64,000 nucleotides of DNA from Neurospora tetraspora (taxonomy: Eukaryota; Ascomycota; Sordariomycetes; Sordariales; Sordariaceae), in NCBI RefSeq assembly GCF_033439725.1, contig NW_026944386.1, positions 1 through 64,000 of the forward strand, written 5' to 3'. Positions within the stretch are counted from its first letter, which is position 1. Each line of letters starts with the position of its first letter. The translations under genes were made by a program, and so were the position numbers. Under the pieces are notes generated by a model. The model was not told the origin of the DNA and did no database searches. It was given only the letters and a program-made list of their open reading frames with translations. Positions 1-10,438 of this stretch are shown here, in pieces.

Positions 1-1
1 G

Positions 2-1426
2 CCGTGGCTTCACAAAGGCAAGCTGTGGGTACCCCCGTCACTGCAGAAGGAGCTGGTGAAAGACATTCATGAGTCCCCTGAAGAAGGAGGACACGCTGGC
101 ATCGCACGCACGATAGCCAGGGTACAGGAGACATTCGGATTCGCTAAGATGAAGGATGTCGTCACAGAAGTTCTGCACGACTGTGAAATCTGTCACAAAA
201 CCAAAGCCAATAGGCACAAGCCTTATGGCTTACTCGAGCCACTTCCAGTGTCAGAAGCGCCATGGCAGTCGGTGACCATGGACTTCATTACGAAGCTCCC
301 CATGTCACGAGACCCAGCCACTGGTATCGAGTACGACAGCATCATGGTCGTTGTCGACAGATTCACGAAGTTTGCCTATTTTCTGCCGTTTAGGGAAGAT
401 ACCAATGCGGAACAATTAGGACACATCTTCATGCGATACATCACTTCCAACCATGGATGGCCAAAGGAGCTCGTGACAGACAGAGACAAGCTCTTCTCGT
501 CGCGATATTGGCAAGCATTCATGAATAAACTTGGAGTGAAACACAAGATGTCTACCGCGTATCACGCTAGAACGGATGGACAAACGGAACGCATGAACCA
601 GGTCTTGGAGGCATATCTACGAGCATACGTCAATTACGAGCAGGACAATTGGGCTGAGCTACTCCCTACCGCTCAGATGTCGTATAACAGTTCCAAGACC
701 GAAACAACAAAAGTCACGCCATTCTTCGCCAATTATGGTTACGAAATGAGTTCCCGGCGAGGTTGGGACTCGGAGTCAGTCGTACCGCGAGCACATATAC
801 GGGCTGAGCGCCTAACCGAGATGCATCAGACGCTCAAGGACGAATTGGCGTTTGTGCGTGACAGAATGAATAGATATTACGACCGCACGAGGTCGTCGGC
901 GCCGACCTTCAGGAGGGGAGACAAAGTCTACCTTCTTCGCCGTAATATCAAGACCAAACGGCCCAGTGACAAGCTTGACTACAAGAAACTGGGACCATTC
1001 AAGGTAATCGAGAAAGTCAGTACCAGCAATTACCGCCTCGAACTTCCCAAGGGCATGCGACAATGGCCCACCTTCCACGTCTCACTGCTGGAACCAGCAC
1101 CAAAGAACGCAAAAATCGACAACCGCATAGAGACATGGAACGACGGAGACGAGTTCCTGACGGAGGCAATCTTGGATTCCAAGATTAATAACGATACTGG
1201 TAACATCGAATACCTAATCAAGTGGCAAGGATATGGCCACGAAAGTAACACTTGGGAACCACCAAGCAATCTCGTCAACCTGAAGGATGAGATTGAGAGC
1301 TTTCACCGACGGTTCCCTGACCGACCGAAGCCGCCAGCTGAGTCAAGGAGCCAGGGGACATCGCATTCAACTCCCTCACCCAGTCAGGCTCCTCAGAACC
1401 GTCAGCGGCGAAGACGTCACCAGTAG
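2..1426 (+). CDS. Ty3/gypsy chromovirus Pol C-terminal part: integrase plus chromodomain (5' end outside window)
   Basis: Integrase part of a gypsy polyprotein; it inserts the element's cDNA into chromosomes. The frame is open from the left edge, so the N-terminal protease, RT and RNase H lie outside the window. Counting from the GTG codon at 56: the zinc-binding HHCC module has H5, H13, C43 and C46; the catalytic core has D76 (TMDF), D142 (VTDRD) and E178 (TDGQTE), the last two separated by exactly 35 residues as in retroviral-type integrases; a GPF-type module (KLGPFKVIEK) lies at about 311-345; a chromodomain (EYLIKWQGYG...NTWEP) lies at about 368-420 and is followed by a basic tail. Chromodomains steer integration to heterochromatin in this clade. 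No internal stops, and GC-rich codon use unlike the RIP-mutated copies further right, so this copy is young or escaped RIP. Its last 152 nt overlap an antisense gene. Confidence 0.95.
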   Translation, partial: PWLHKGKLWVPPSLQKELVKDIHESPEEGGHAGIARTIARVQETFGFAKMKDVVTEVLHDCEICHKTKANRHKPYGLLEPLPVSEAPWQSVTMDFITKLPMSRDPATGIEYDSIMVVVDRFTKFAYFLPFREDTNAEQLGHIFMRYITSNHGWPKELVTDRDKLFSSRYWQAFMNKLGVKHKMSTAYHARTDGQTERMNQVLEAYLRAYVNYEQDNWAELLPTAQMSYNSSKTETTKVTPFFANYGYEMSSRRGWDSESVVPRAHIRAERLTEMHQTLKDELAFVRDRMNRYYDRTRSSAPTFRRGDKVYLLRRNIKTKRPSDKLDYKKLGPFKVIEKVSTSNYRLELPKGMRQWPTFHVSLLEPAPKNAKIDNRIETWNDGDEFLTEAILDSKINNDTGNIEYLIKWQGYGHESNTWEPPSNLVNLKDEIESFHRRFPDRPKPPAESRSQGTSHSTPSPSQAPQNRQRRRRHQ

Positions 1427-1909
1427 GCGTATCACCCACAGCAGGAGCACCACCTCCACCCTCCTGCTCACGAAGGTCATTTTCAAACTCCACCATACCC
1501 CTACTGAACAAAGAATCCTGTTTTCGTTGCATATGGAGCTTCTGCTCACGAAGACGAACCACTTTCGACTGAATCTCAAGAGCCTGTTTCATCAACTTCC
1601 CCTCCTCCTCCTCGATACGACGAATCTCGCGGAGTGTAGCGGTTACTACGATCATTAGCAACATCCCAGCAAGGATCAGACACAGCACTCACGCTTGTTG
1701 CTAACATCAACACCGTCACAGCGACCCTTACGGCGAACACATTCGCTGCACGAGCTAGACTTCGCAGGATCCATAATGCAGGACCGATTGTTGCGATGAC
1801 AGAATGAGCAAGGCATATCTGATGCTTGACCGAGAACTTCGATGGTATCAGCAAGAGCTCTGGCCGCCGCGTTTCGGCGTAAGGAGCGTTCGGAAGGACG
1901 ACGAGACAT
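1275..1909 (-). CDS. antisense Zn2Cys6 plus coiled-coil protein carried by the chromovirus, two exons
   Basis: Exon 1 is 1693-1909 and exon 2 is 1275-1645, separated by a 47-nt intron (1646-1692) with donor GTGAGT, branch GCTAAT and acceptor CGTAG. Joining them keeps the frame and gives 195 residues. Residues 34-64 form C-x2-C-x6-C-x9-C-x2-C-x6-C, the spacing of the fungal Zn(II)2Cys6 binuclear cluster, preceded by a basic SRRPSERSLRR segment. Residues about 80-112 are a charged heptad-like helix (EIRRIEEEEGKLMKQ...), likely a dimerising coiled coil. The tail is Gly/Ser/Pro rich. The gene lies between the chromodomain and the 3' LTR on the opposite strand, and its last exon overlaps the end of pol by 152 nt. 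Cluster and coiled coil fit a small DNA-binding protein. A role for the element is inference. The alternative start at 1969 is less likely because it adds a hydrophobic stretch. Confidence 0.75.
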
Positions 1910-2107
1910 CTTTGATAATGAAAAAAGAAAAAGACTTACCGAAAGTAAAGACAGAAGAAGGCAACACACGATTATGAGGAATGACAGGGAGAAGGAAGCA
2001 GGCAGGCAATAAGGTCACAACCAACAAGTGTCGTTGGCACCCAAATATTAAGACCGGATAAGCGTTATTATGTAGGGTCATCGTGGCTTCGAGGACAAAG
2101 CCACAAG

Positions 2108-2120
2108 AGAGGGGGCATCG
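2108..2120 (+). other. polypurine tract of the chromovirus
   Basis: A purine-rich run (AGAGGGGGCATCG) sits directly against the LTR start TGTTACG. This is where plus-strand DNA synthesis is primed in LTR elements, and it fixes the LTR boundary. Confidence 0.65.
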
Positions 2121-2379
2121 TGTTACGATCCAATAAGGGATCACTTATGTAAGCAGCTAGGTAGACCAATCAGGGCCGCGCCGGGTGGCCGAGAATAGCC
2201 TCACCGGCGCAGCGGCGCACACTGAAGGACCAGTATATAAAGAAGGCCTTCCCAGGCCTTCTGTCTACTGGGCTCTTCAGCAAGCAATAGCTTTCACAAT
2301 CGACCAGTACCTTTTGGCTACTACTACCGTTGATCATATTCCCAGCGATATACTCCTGTGCTTGTAACGGTTCGTCACA
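2121..2379 (+). repeat. 3' LTR of the left-edge chromovirus
   Basis: Starts TGTTACG right after the polypurine tract and ends GTCACA, about 259 bp. A TATATAA box at 2234-2240 fits an LTR promoter. The 5' LTR and the matching target duplication lie outside the window, so the right border is inferred from the terminal motif and from the HEAT-protein reading that starts at once beyond it. Confidence 0.7.
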
Positions 2380-2863
2380 CCTTGCTCTCGTCACCATGTT
2401 CATAAACTCCTTTCCATCATCAATGCTAGTACTTCCGACCCATTCTAGCATGTTAACGCAAGATGTCTCCTTTGTAACATACCAACTCCACTGCTCATCA
2501 AAGCTACCTCGCAGGAGAAATTTGAATAATGGTTCAACAGACGGCCCATTAAGAAGGGTAGGGTAAGATTTCTTATATCTTCTTAATATAGCCTCTGCTA
2601 AGTCGCCTACAAGTTTGGATTCCAGTAACAATGCTAGGGCCGTAAGAATGACGTTAGATAAGCTGGACTGGGCTTGCAAGACATCTGAGGCAGTCCATCT
2701 AACATTCCAGTCCTCGTCTCCTAGACGTGCTATTACAGCCGTAAGGAGCTCGTCGGATAAGCTGGACTGGGCTTGCAAGACACCTAAGGCAGCCTTTGTA
2801 ACTCTCCAGTCCTTGTCTTCTAAACGTGCTACTATAGCCGTAAGGAGCTCGTCGGATAAGTGT
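2380..2863 (-). pseudogene. C-terminal fragment of a HEAT-repeat NLR/STAND-type protein
   Basis: The minus strand encodes HEAT-like units of 33 residues (99-bp period), for example LLTAVIARLGDEDWNVR followed by a second unit ending VLQAQSSL. After the repeats comes a tail (LFKFLLRGSFDEQWSWY...) that I recognise as typical of the C-terminus of fungal NACHT-HEAT proteins. The reading is cut upstream by a TAA just before the first HSDEL unit, and downstream by the chromovirus LTR at 2379, beyond which translation is LTR-derived. No NACHT domain is present. Near-identical repeat units are normal in this class, which is used for non-self recognition. Called a fragment because both ends are abnormal. 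Confidence 0.7.
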
Positions 2864-2899
2864 TAAACGAGATTTAGAACGTTGTAGACAATAGAGTGT

Positions 2900-3995
2900 T
2901 TACGCCTCACGACTCTCAATCTCCTTCATTAGCTGCACAAGCATGTTTGCCTCGTCCCGAGTCCTTTGCAAGAGCTCGCTCTGCTCTGAAATCCATGCAA
3001 GTCTTTCCTTCCAAAAGGCCCACCTGTCCCGTGTCAGCCATACGTCGCCCTTCCACAGGCGGGTTTGGGAAGGATGAGATGTATGCAACCACTGCCAGTA
3101 TTCCCTTGAGTTGTGCTGATGGTTCTCTTGATGTGTTTCTGCGAACCTCCGAGCTAGCATCTCTCTGTCCGTGTATCGGTACATTATATCCCCTGCAATC
3201 ACAAGAAATGGGACCAAGCCGTGAAGGTTGGTCTAGTTCTTCTGTTAGCGCGCAATTTGCAGCTTTATGGGCAGGTTAGACTCACGTTAAGCATGGTAAT
3301 ATGGGCCTCGTGCACCATGAACGACCGGAGGGAGATAGGACTAGTGATCCCGGTCGCCTTTTGTTCCGCAGTGGCATAGTCCCACGGATGCCGCTCAAGG
3401 GCAAACATCATCTGTCCGATGGCTCTATTTAGCTCCAGAGTGTAGCACAAGTCGGGAGGATGCATCAGAAGGTAATGGGCCATGAATGCATTAGCCCGGA
3501 CGTGGCCGGGAAATCCATTGCCACTATCAAGCCGATCGGCAGGATACCGATACTCCCAGTATCCGGTCCCGATTTGTTAGTCAATAGGCAATGCGAGTGT
3601 GCGCTGGAATACATACTCTCGTAGGTATCGTTCCAGATATCCCAGAAGTCCTCCATTTTCCTCCACCGCTCCAGCTTCCCCGCGAACCGAGTTTCCTGCT
3701 CAGGTGTCGCGTCCAAGCGGGGAAGGGCCATCACCGCGTCGATAACCACCAGGACGGCGACTTGATGCTGTGGCATATAGATGCCGACATCCCACAGCAG
3801 CCAGGCAATTCGCTGGCCCTTGTCGAACACGCCATCGCATGGCACGCGGTCCTCATTCAGCGACATGAGCCTGCGAGCTGTCTCCTCCGCGGCCAGGGCG
3901 CTTGTGGTGTTGTAGGCCTGCACGAAATCGCGTAGCGCTGAGGCCTCGTCCGGAGTCGATGTGTCCTCGGTGTCACTCAGGAAATCCAGCTCCAT
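2900..3995 (-). CDS. DUF3632-type fungal protein, three exons, splice sites not fully resolved
   Basis: Start MELDFLSDTED at 3995. Exon 1 runs to about 3625 (FVQAYNTTS...RLMSLNED...DKGQRIAWLLWDVG). Exon 2 covers about 3525-3293 (NAFMAHYLLM...MVHEAHITML). Exon 3 ends at 2900 (DIMYRYTDRE...LWKGDVWLTRDRW...MKEIE). Order and sequence match the fungal DUF3632 family, whose function is unknown. Intron 1 has a strong GTATGT donor with a GACTAAC branch; intron 2 has GTGAGT, GCTAAC and TTGCAG. With those best sites the exons do not stay in one frame: in-frame joining needs donors 4 nt downstream in both cases (GTATTC and GTCTAA). Either weak donors are used or the gene carries small indels. The stop lies only 37 nt from the HEAT fragment on the same strand. 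Confidence 0.65.
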
Positions 3996-4944
3996 GGCCA
4001 GTTTGCGGATGCAGAGTGTGGCAGAGGGTATGAAGCCACCGTGCCGTCGTAGAGTCAAGACGACAGAGACGGATTGTGTCAAGTGGAACAAGAGGACCCT
4101 TAAAAGCGGTGGAGGTTGCAGGCATGGGGTGGGGGTATAACTCACCGGCCGTAGCGGGGCGCGGGTGGTTCGCTAAAGTCGTCCGCACGAGTCGTCGCTC
4201 GCGCCTAGATGGAGTCACTACAAGCGCATATCGCACTGCCTAGAGGTAGTGTGGTGAGTGGATATGCAGCAACGTTAAATCGCGTCAAAGCGGGACTATC
4301 TCCTATACTGGGCAAATCGCCAGGCCCACAAAGTACTACGGTCACAACGCCATCGTCCATGCTGTGTTCTAGACCTAGACTATCAGTCGAGCTAAGCACT
4401 GAGGTCAAAGTCCGAAGGCACGCTTGTGATGCAGGAGGAAGGTAGTACGCGGTTGCCAAATTGTTTTGTCACGCTCGTACCCGGCAAACGATGGAGCGTT
4501 CACTGCGGCAGAACTAATGCCAAGTCAACCTTAGGAAAGTCGAGCATAAAGTGCAGTAGTCACTTAGTGTGTGGGTCGATTTCGACTTTGCTCTCGGCCC
4601 GGACCAACCAAGGGCAGGGAGTACCTGCGGAGCTAGCGACTCCTGGTCTTGCATATGAGCTCGTCTAGAAGTCCGTGCCGAACAAACTTTTCAAGGCACA
4701 GTACCACCTGCAAACACGGGCACACTTCAACTATGAGTCGCTGACAAGCGTCATTAACCCACCCCAATTGGGGGTGAGAACAAGCTTGTTGCGGGTATCG
4801 GCTGCGGAGGTCCTTGGTGCTTCTGGTACCGGATCCCGAAGGACCACTTTTCTAAACACATTTCTCCTTTCGTTAAATCCATTGGGGGATCCTATTAACG
4901 CCTTGAAATTTCCGCTATCTACCGGACCGAGATTCCCAAAGCTA
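3996..4944. other. non-coding stretch between the DUF3632-type and Clr5 genes
   Basis: Normal GC content, no RIP signature. Short open frames on both strands lack recognisable domains or splice structure. It should hold the promoter of the DUF3632-type gene and the 3' region of the Clr5 gene. I see no repeat or RNA gene in it. Confidence 0.6.
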
Positions 4945-7602
4945 CTATCGCTCGATAACAGCCTCCCAGTCCCTCGCACTCTTCAACATATTATTCGCAT
5001 ACTCCTTCTTTAGCGTCGTAAGCTTGTCGATAATATGCCCCGTCGCTACCGCCTGCGGTCCCCAAACTCTCAATGCGACATCCGCTGCCCTCTCAAGCCA
5101 AACAATTGCCTGCTCCAGATCACCCCGTCTCTCATGAATCTCCGCGACGTCCTCCATTGTGTGCGCTGCGATGCCGTCTTGGTGAAAAGCGATCTTTGGG
5201 TCATTGAGTAGCCCCTCGGGTGGCGGGCGGCGAATGACAGCCATGCAGTGCTGCAATGCTTGGTCACAGTCGTCCACAACCATGTAGAAGTGCGCCAACT
5301 CATTCTCAACTGCACGGGTCTGTTCCGAGTACGGGCCGAATTCTCGCCGGCAGGCTTTGAACAGCTCGGTGACAATGGCCATTGCCGCATCGAACTCGCC
5401 GTTGCGACGGAGGAGCGTGGCTAGGGAGTCAAGGAGTTTGAAGGAGACGAAGCGTCGTTGGCCGAGGCGGCTGAACATGTCCACCATACACTGCAAAGCG
5501 CGGCGGGAGATCTCCTGGCAGTCTTGGTCGTTGTTGAGTTCGGTGCAGATGCGGGCGATGGGATGTGTGGGTGAGAAGTTGTTGTTGGCTTCGCTAGCGA
5601 GGAACTGCAGGAGGATGCTCCGGAGTTCGGGACGGGCGCGGACGTTGGCTGGTGAGAGCGTGGCGAAGAGGTTGCGGAGGAAGTCAAAGGGTTGGCTGGT
5701 CATGGCGGCTGCGGCGTCCCGACCAGCTTCGGACAGGGCTGGCCATGCGCGGACATCAGGTCGTTGAGTGGCATCTGACTCCGTTGAACTGGCCGAGAGC
5801 TTGATGAGGTAGATGGCGTTTTTGATAGAAGACCAGTACTGCTGTGATGCATCGGTCGTCCCCCGTCCGAGGAAGTCATCGGGTGAGATGCCGTCCGGCA
5901 CGTTGCGTGTCTGCCAGTCATAGTAGTCACGGAGGCTGAGGGTGATGATGTCCAGTGTTCGCGTCCTGGAGTCCGGGGCGATGAATGGTGGCGGTGACTC
6001 GGCAAGGGCGCGGATTTGTGCCTTGAAGTTGGAAAGATTTTGTGGGTTGGGCGACCCGGTGTGGACTAATTGCTTGTCCCTGTCTCGGTTCTGATCCTCA
6101 GACCAGGCACAACTTGATGCGGGTGTAGCGCATGATTGACCGCCAGGTGTCGAGGAAGAGAGAGCTGGTGACGAGCATGTCTCTATGGTCTCGGCGGGAG
6201 ACTCCGATCTCTGCTTCGACTGGGGGGCGGTTTCAATGATGAGATCCGCTATGCTCAACGCCGATCGGGTAATTGGTGGGCTCATGGCTCGCTGATGTGC
6301 TGGTGTTGGTGGCCTCCCCATGGACATGGCACTTGGACTGGATATGGTGATGGACAAGGATGTGTAGGGGCTCGTTGACCGTTGTAAATGCCTCTGTCTC
6401 TCATGTGGTGATAGCAAGGGTTGTGTGTACTGTGGTGATTCCGGTACGCCGTCCAGGTTATTTATATCATGATGTGCCGCCGGTGAGGCATGGCCGTGCC
6501 TCCGAGGCGAAGTGGATCCATGGAATCGGCCAGGGCGTACATGCCTATCCTTTTCATCGCTGTTGACATTCTTAAACACATTCCACTCCCGGAACCTCTT
6601 GTCATACATGCGTTTGCTGGTGTCCGAGAGGGTGAGGTTAGCAAAGGGGATCTCGACCAGCGTCATGTTGGTTCTTCGGGGGTGGAGTGATGTGACAAGG
6701 TAGGGTGAGATGAAAGATATGGAAGGTATGATGATGACGACAAGAAGTCATGAGAAACATGGAAACATGGAAGTGGCCATTATTATAGTTAAAACGACCG
6801 TGATCGGATACACATGATTGCCAGCAACGGTATAAGGGAACGAAGACGTGAGATAGATGAGCTGGATGGTAGATAGTCGGCGGACTGCTTTCCCTGTTCG
6901 TCCAACTCAGACAGCATGGACCATTGGACTCCGGTACTGTGGTCAATAGGGCGTGGAGCCAGCACATGCGGCTAGCTCCCATGGGACTGGGACTTGATGG
7001 GTGAGGGCAGTGATGGGATAGGACTGTGTGTTTCTGACGGTGCAAATGCTGTGTCGGCCGGCATGTTGTGTCCATCGATATTGAGACGGGGAAAGGACAT
7101 GGACACGTCGGAAGACGCCGTCGGTTGTTGATTGAGCTGAATGAAGAAAGAGCAAAAGACATGGGGGTTAGAGACGGACTCAAGGGATGCCAAAATACCT
7201 TGCAGAGAAGTTGTATTGACTCCTCATTATATCGCTTACTTTCTTGAGGGGAAACTGTCTGTAGAGGTCGACGATGATATCTCGATGGCGGGCCCAGTCC
7301 TGCGCGGACGGGCCCTGGAGCGTGCGCGTAGACTGTTGCTGTCCCAGGGCTGGAGGTCCTCGCAAGTGAGCACCAGGCACCGGCGCTGTTCCTATTGACA
7401 TGGCCAAAGGAGGAAGCCGTTGCGAAGATGTGGATGATAATGGTCGTGCTGACGCCGATGAAAGAGAGACAGGTTGTGGTTGAAGTGATGATGATGATGG
7501 CCCGTGTTGTTGTGGAGGTAGTGGATGTGATTGAAGGCCCGGGATGGCGGGAGCATCTGCACGGGTCTGATCGGATCGGTACATGGCCATGGTCACCATC
7601 AA
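4945..7602 (-). CDS. Clr5-domain protein with C-terminal TPR-like region, two exons
   Basis: Exon 1 is 7199-7602 and exon 2 is 4945-6616, joined across a 582-nt intron (donor AG|GTATTT, branch GCTAAC, acceptor GACACCAG). The join reads YNFSA-S-KRMYDKRFREW and rebuilds an unbroken Clr5 domain at residues about 101-152 (DWARHRDIIVDLY...MYDKRFREWNVFKN). Total 691 residues. N-terminal 100 residues are Pro/Ser/Gln rich and disordered-looking. Residues about 155-330 are Ser/Pro rich. The last 180 or so contain helical repeats with TPR spacing (LLRRNGEFDAAMAIVTELF, HERRGDLEQAIVWLERA). Clr5 domains are found in fungal proteins linked to heterochromatin or transcription, first described in fission yeast; this protein's own role is unknown. 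A start at 7602 is assumed, with nearby in-frame ATGs as alternatives. Confidence 0.85.
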
Positions 7603-10438
7603 GGCCTATCCTTGAATGTAAGAACAGCTGAGAAAAGCGAGCTAAGGGGGACAAATAGCAAAGGAGATGGAACAAAGTGAAAGAATCCGATGGTCGGGTC
7701 GGGCACGAAACTGGAATGGAAAAATGCGGAGCGCCCCGAGAGATGCAAGAACCTCACTTTTTAGTGCCGCTGCGTCAGTGCAGAAAGCCGCGAACCGCGC
7801 ATGACGCCAGTGGACGGCCGCCTCTAATCGATATCGCTATTGGTCGTCATTGGTCGCCATCCGCCAAATGGCGGTGGGGACTGTTGCCCAAACACGGCCG
7901 CCCATGTAACCCTACGGAATGCGCTACAATCCTCCAGAACCACAGACGTCGCCCATTGGCATGCCATTGAATGTCACCAACAATGCCACCTCCTGAGGAC
8001 ATGAAGAGAAGGAGACCTCCGACCGTCTGTTTATTGCCTCAACCAATCTACCTATCCTAGAGCTATCTTCAAAAACGGCACAATGGAAACGCCTAGCATC
8101 GCTTTAACCCTAGCCGCTGACGGGGATCTCCATCACTTCTCTGTTGGTCCCGACGTTTGGGGGCCCATCACACCATGCAACCTCACCTCATTGCCAACAT
8201 ATTGAAGCCCGGCAAAGGCGACAAGTGAGGGGTGGTCAGCTTTTTGTACGAAGCCAGGGCACCATCACGACACAAAAGAGAACCCGCGCGCGTGGTACAG
8301 CATCCCCCAATCCGAAAAGAACCTTGCATATGCAGAGACCAGCTAGTGTATGATGCAGAACGCCAACGCCCGAGAGGGCTGACTCCGGGGGCCACGATAT
8401 CAACCCCTGGCTGGCGTGGTGCCCTTAAAACGCCACCACGATCACCTGTCGGCTGGAGACAGCTGCTGTTGTTTCAGCCAGCAGCATTGCGACAACGACA
8501 CACCATTCATCACCGGACCCCGACATACAGTTTGACAATTGTACCTCAATCCTTTACGGTTCGATGGAGGATTGATGGGAGCCTACAGTAGAGACTCACT
8601 TGTAAAGGTTCATACACGTCCATGTCGACGTTGACGGTGATCTGCGTTTATCTATGTCGGGTTCTCATCCTATACTAAGGTAGACCAAGGTTCAACCATT
8701 GAAACTCCGAGTACGTGTCGAACCACGAGCCCGCCAACTCGCGACACGCAAGTTACGACCCATGAATGCGGAACCCCAACTCGGATTATTGTCCGCAGCG
8801 GACATATCACATTCCGTTCGTCTATTAACATTTTGTTACGTGCAGTGGTACCCGGGGCATCCAAGGTTCACGTCCGTATACCGTGCTGCATTACACCATG
8901 TCGCCGACCATTGTTCGTCATCACCAACAACCTCATAACAGCATCACGAGAATAGAACGCTGGGTGACGCTCTTACAAAGAATATCATGGGAAGCGGGAT
9001 GTGGGGATTCCGACACAAATGCAGCAAACTAGGTACCTAAGTGCACAATTGTACATGCCGATTAGAGGTATCTTCAACATGATGTCCTGGTTGGAAAATT
9101 TTGTCGGCTATCGTTTATTGACGATAAAACCCCACGGCGACCTGCAGTTGTCCCACGGTTCCTTGAGGTATATGCACGGTTCCTGCTCTAGTTTAGAGGT
9201 TTGGTGGATGTAGGTACAGCACCTCGCAGACCGTGTATCACCAAATGTGTTTGTACAGTGCTGTGTGTTGAAAGGCCTGCGGGGGCAGTCAAGGCAGTAT
9301 GACCAGAATGCCAAAGCCGGGGACTGTGAAGTGCGTGAAAATCGAGGGAAAATGCAAGAAAAGGGCCCAGGGGATATGGTAGGGACCGGTCGGCAACAAG
9401 CAGAAGGTAGGGGAATCACGAGGTGACGATGTGACCAAGATGACCGATAGGAAGGAGACATGGAGGAGAAGAACTTTGCATTAGTGTCATTTATGTTACC
9501 CCGGCCGCTGACGGCTCTCGCCCAGTTTGGCTGGCCAAGCTCCGTTCCCCGAGAGCTCGATAATGATGACCTAACACATCGGCCTCTTGCTGTTCAAAGC
9601 TCCGATACTGCTAGCTACAACTCTTCAAGTGAGGCCTCCCAAGAACCAAATCAATAAGTATTCCGCCCAACTCCATACCTGAACACCGTAGAATCATTAA
9701 AATAAACCCATATGCAACCATAAACAGCACCCTTTTACATCCAGTTTGAACTCTATACCTGCTTATGCACCGCTTATCCTCGTATGCTGCACCTTGTGCT
9801 GCTCGCCTTCCACATCCTGAGTTCAATCTCCTCCCTCTAACTAGTTTAGTCGATGAGATCTTTTCCTTCTCGATGATTCTTGATAAAGTCGAACAGTGCT
9901 GTTATTACGCAGAGTAGACTGTGAGAGATAGGTATGTTAGCAACTCTTTTCCTTCGTTGTGTGTGCATGCATTTTGCGAGAAGAATGCAGTGGGACAAAA
10001 GTGATAGGGCGAACAGAGGAGAAACTGGACAGGACAGTGATAAATGCCCCAAACCTTGAAGGCTCGCACCGCAGCAACGTCAATGAGGTAAGCAAGAGCC
10101 GAGGGGGGCCAAGACTCAAGATAGCGCATGAGCGGATATGAAGGTGGCTTAGACCCCGTGTTCGGTGATGACTGATGAGCCAGCCTTCCGTCCACCCACC
10201 CTCACCCAGCCATCCAACCGCCAGTCACTTCCGAGGTGATGCTTTCTCTCAAGCTCCCATTGGGCTCGCGGTGAAGGATGGTAACCAGCCAGCCATCAAC
10301 CTGTACGTGCATCGGCAATTTTCGAGAAGCACTCGCTCTCGTGGGAACACGACTTAACCATAGTAGCTGCCAGGCATCTCACTCAAAACTTGTAGGAATT
10401 TCCAAGCCAGAAGCGGGAAAAGAAGAAGAAGAAATCAC
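7603..10438. other. 2.8-kb stretch without a supportable gene
   Basis: Normal-GC intergenic DNA. Open frames here are short, Arg/Pro/His rich in odd ways, and overlap on opposite strands, as expected from chance frames. The first kilobase should contain the Clr5 gene promoter. The part from about 9900 to 10430 may hold a 3' exon or UTR of the membrane-protein gene that follows on the minus strand. No repeat or RNA gene recognised. Confidence 0.55.

Noticed and set aside
6638-7675. 345-codon minus-strand frame across the Clr5 gene intron
   Set aside because: Out of frame with the Clr5 exons, His/Ser/Pro-rich without domain; the spliced Clr5 reading explains the region better.
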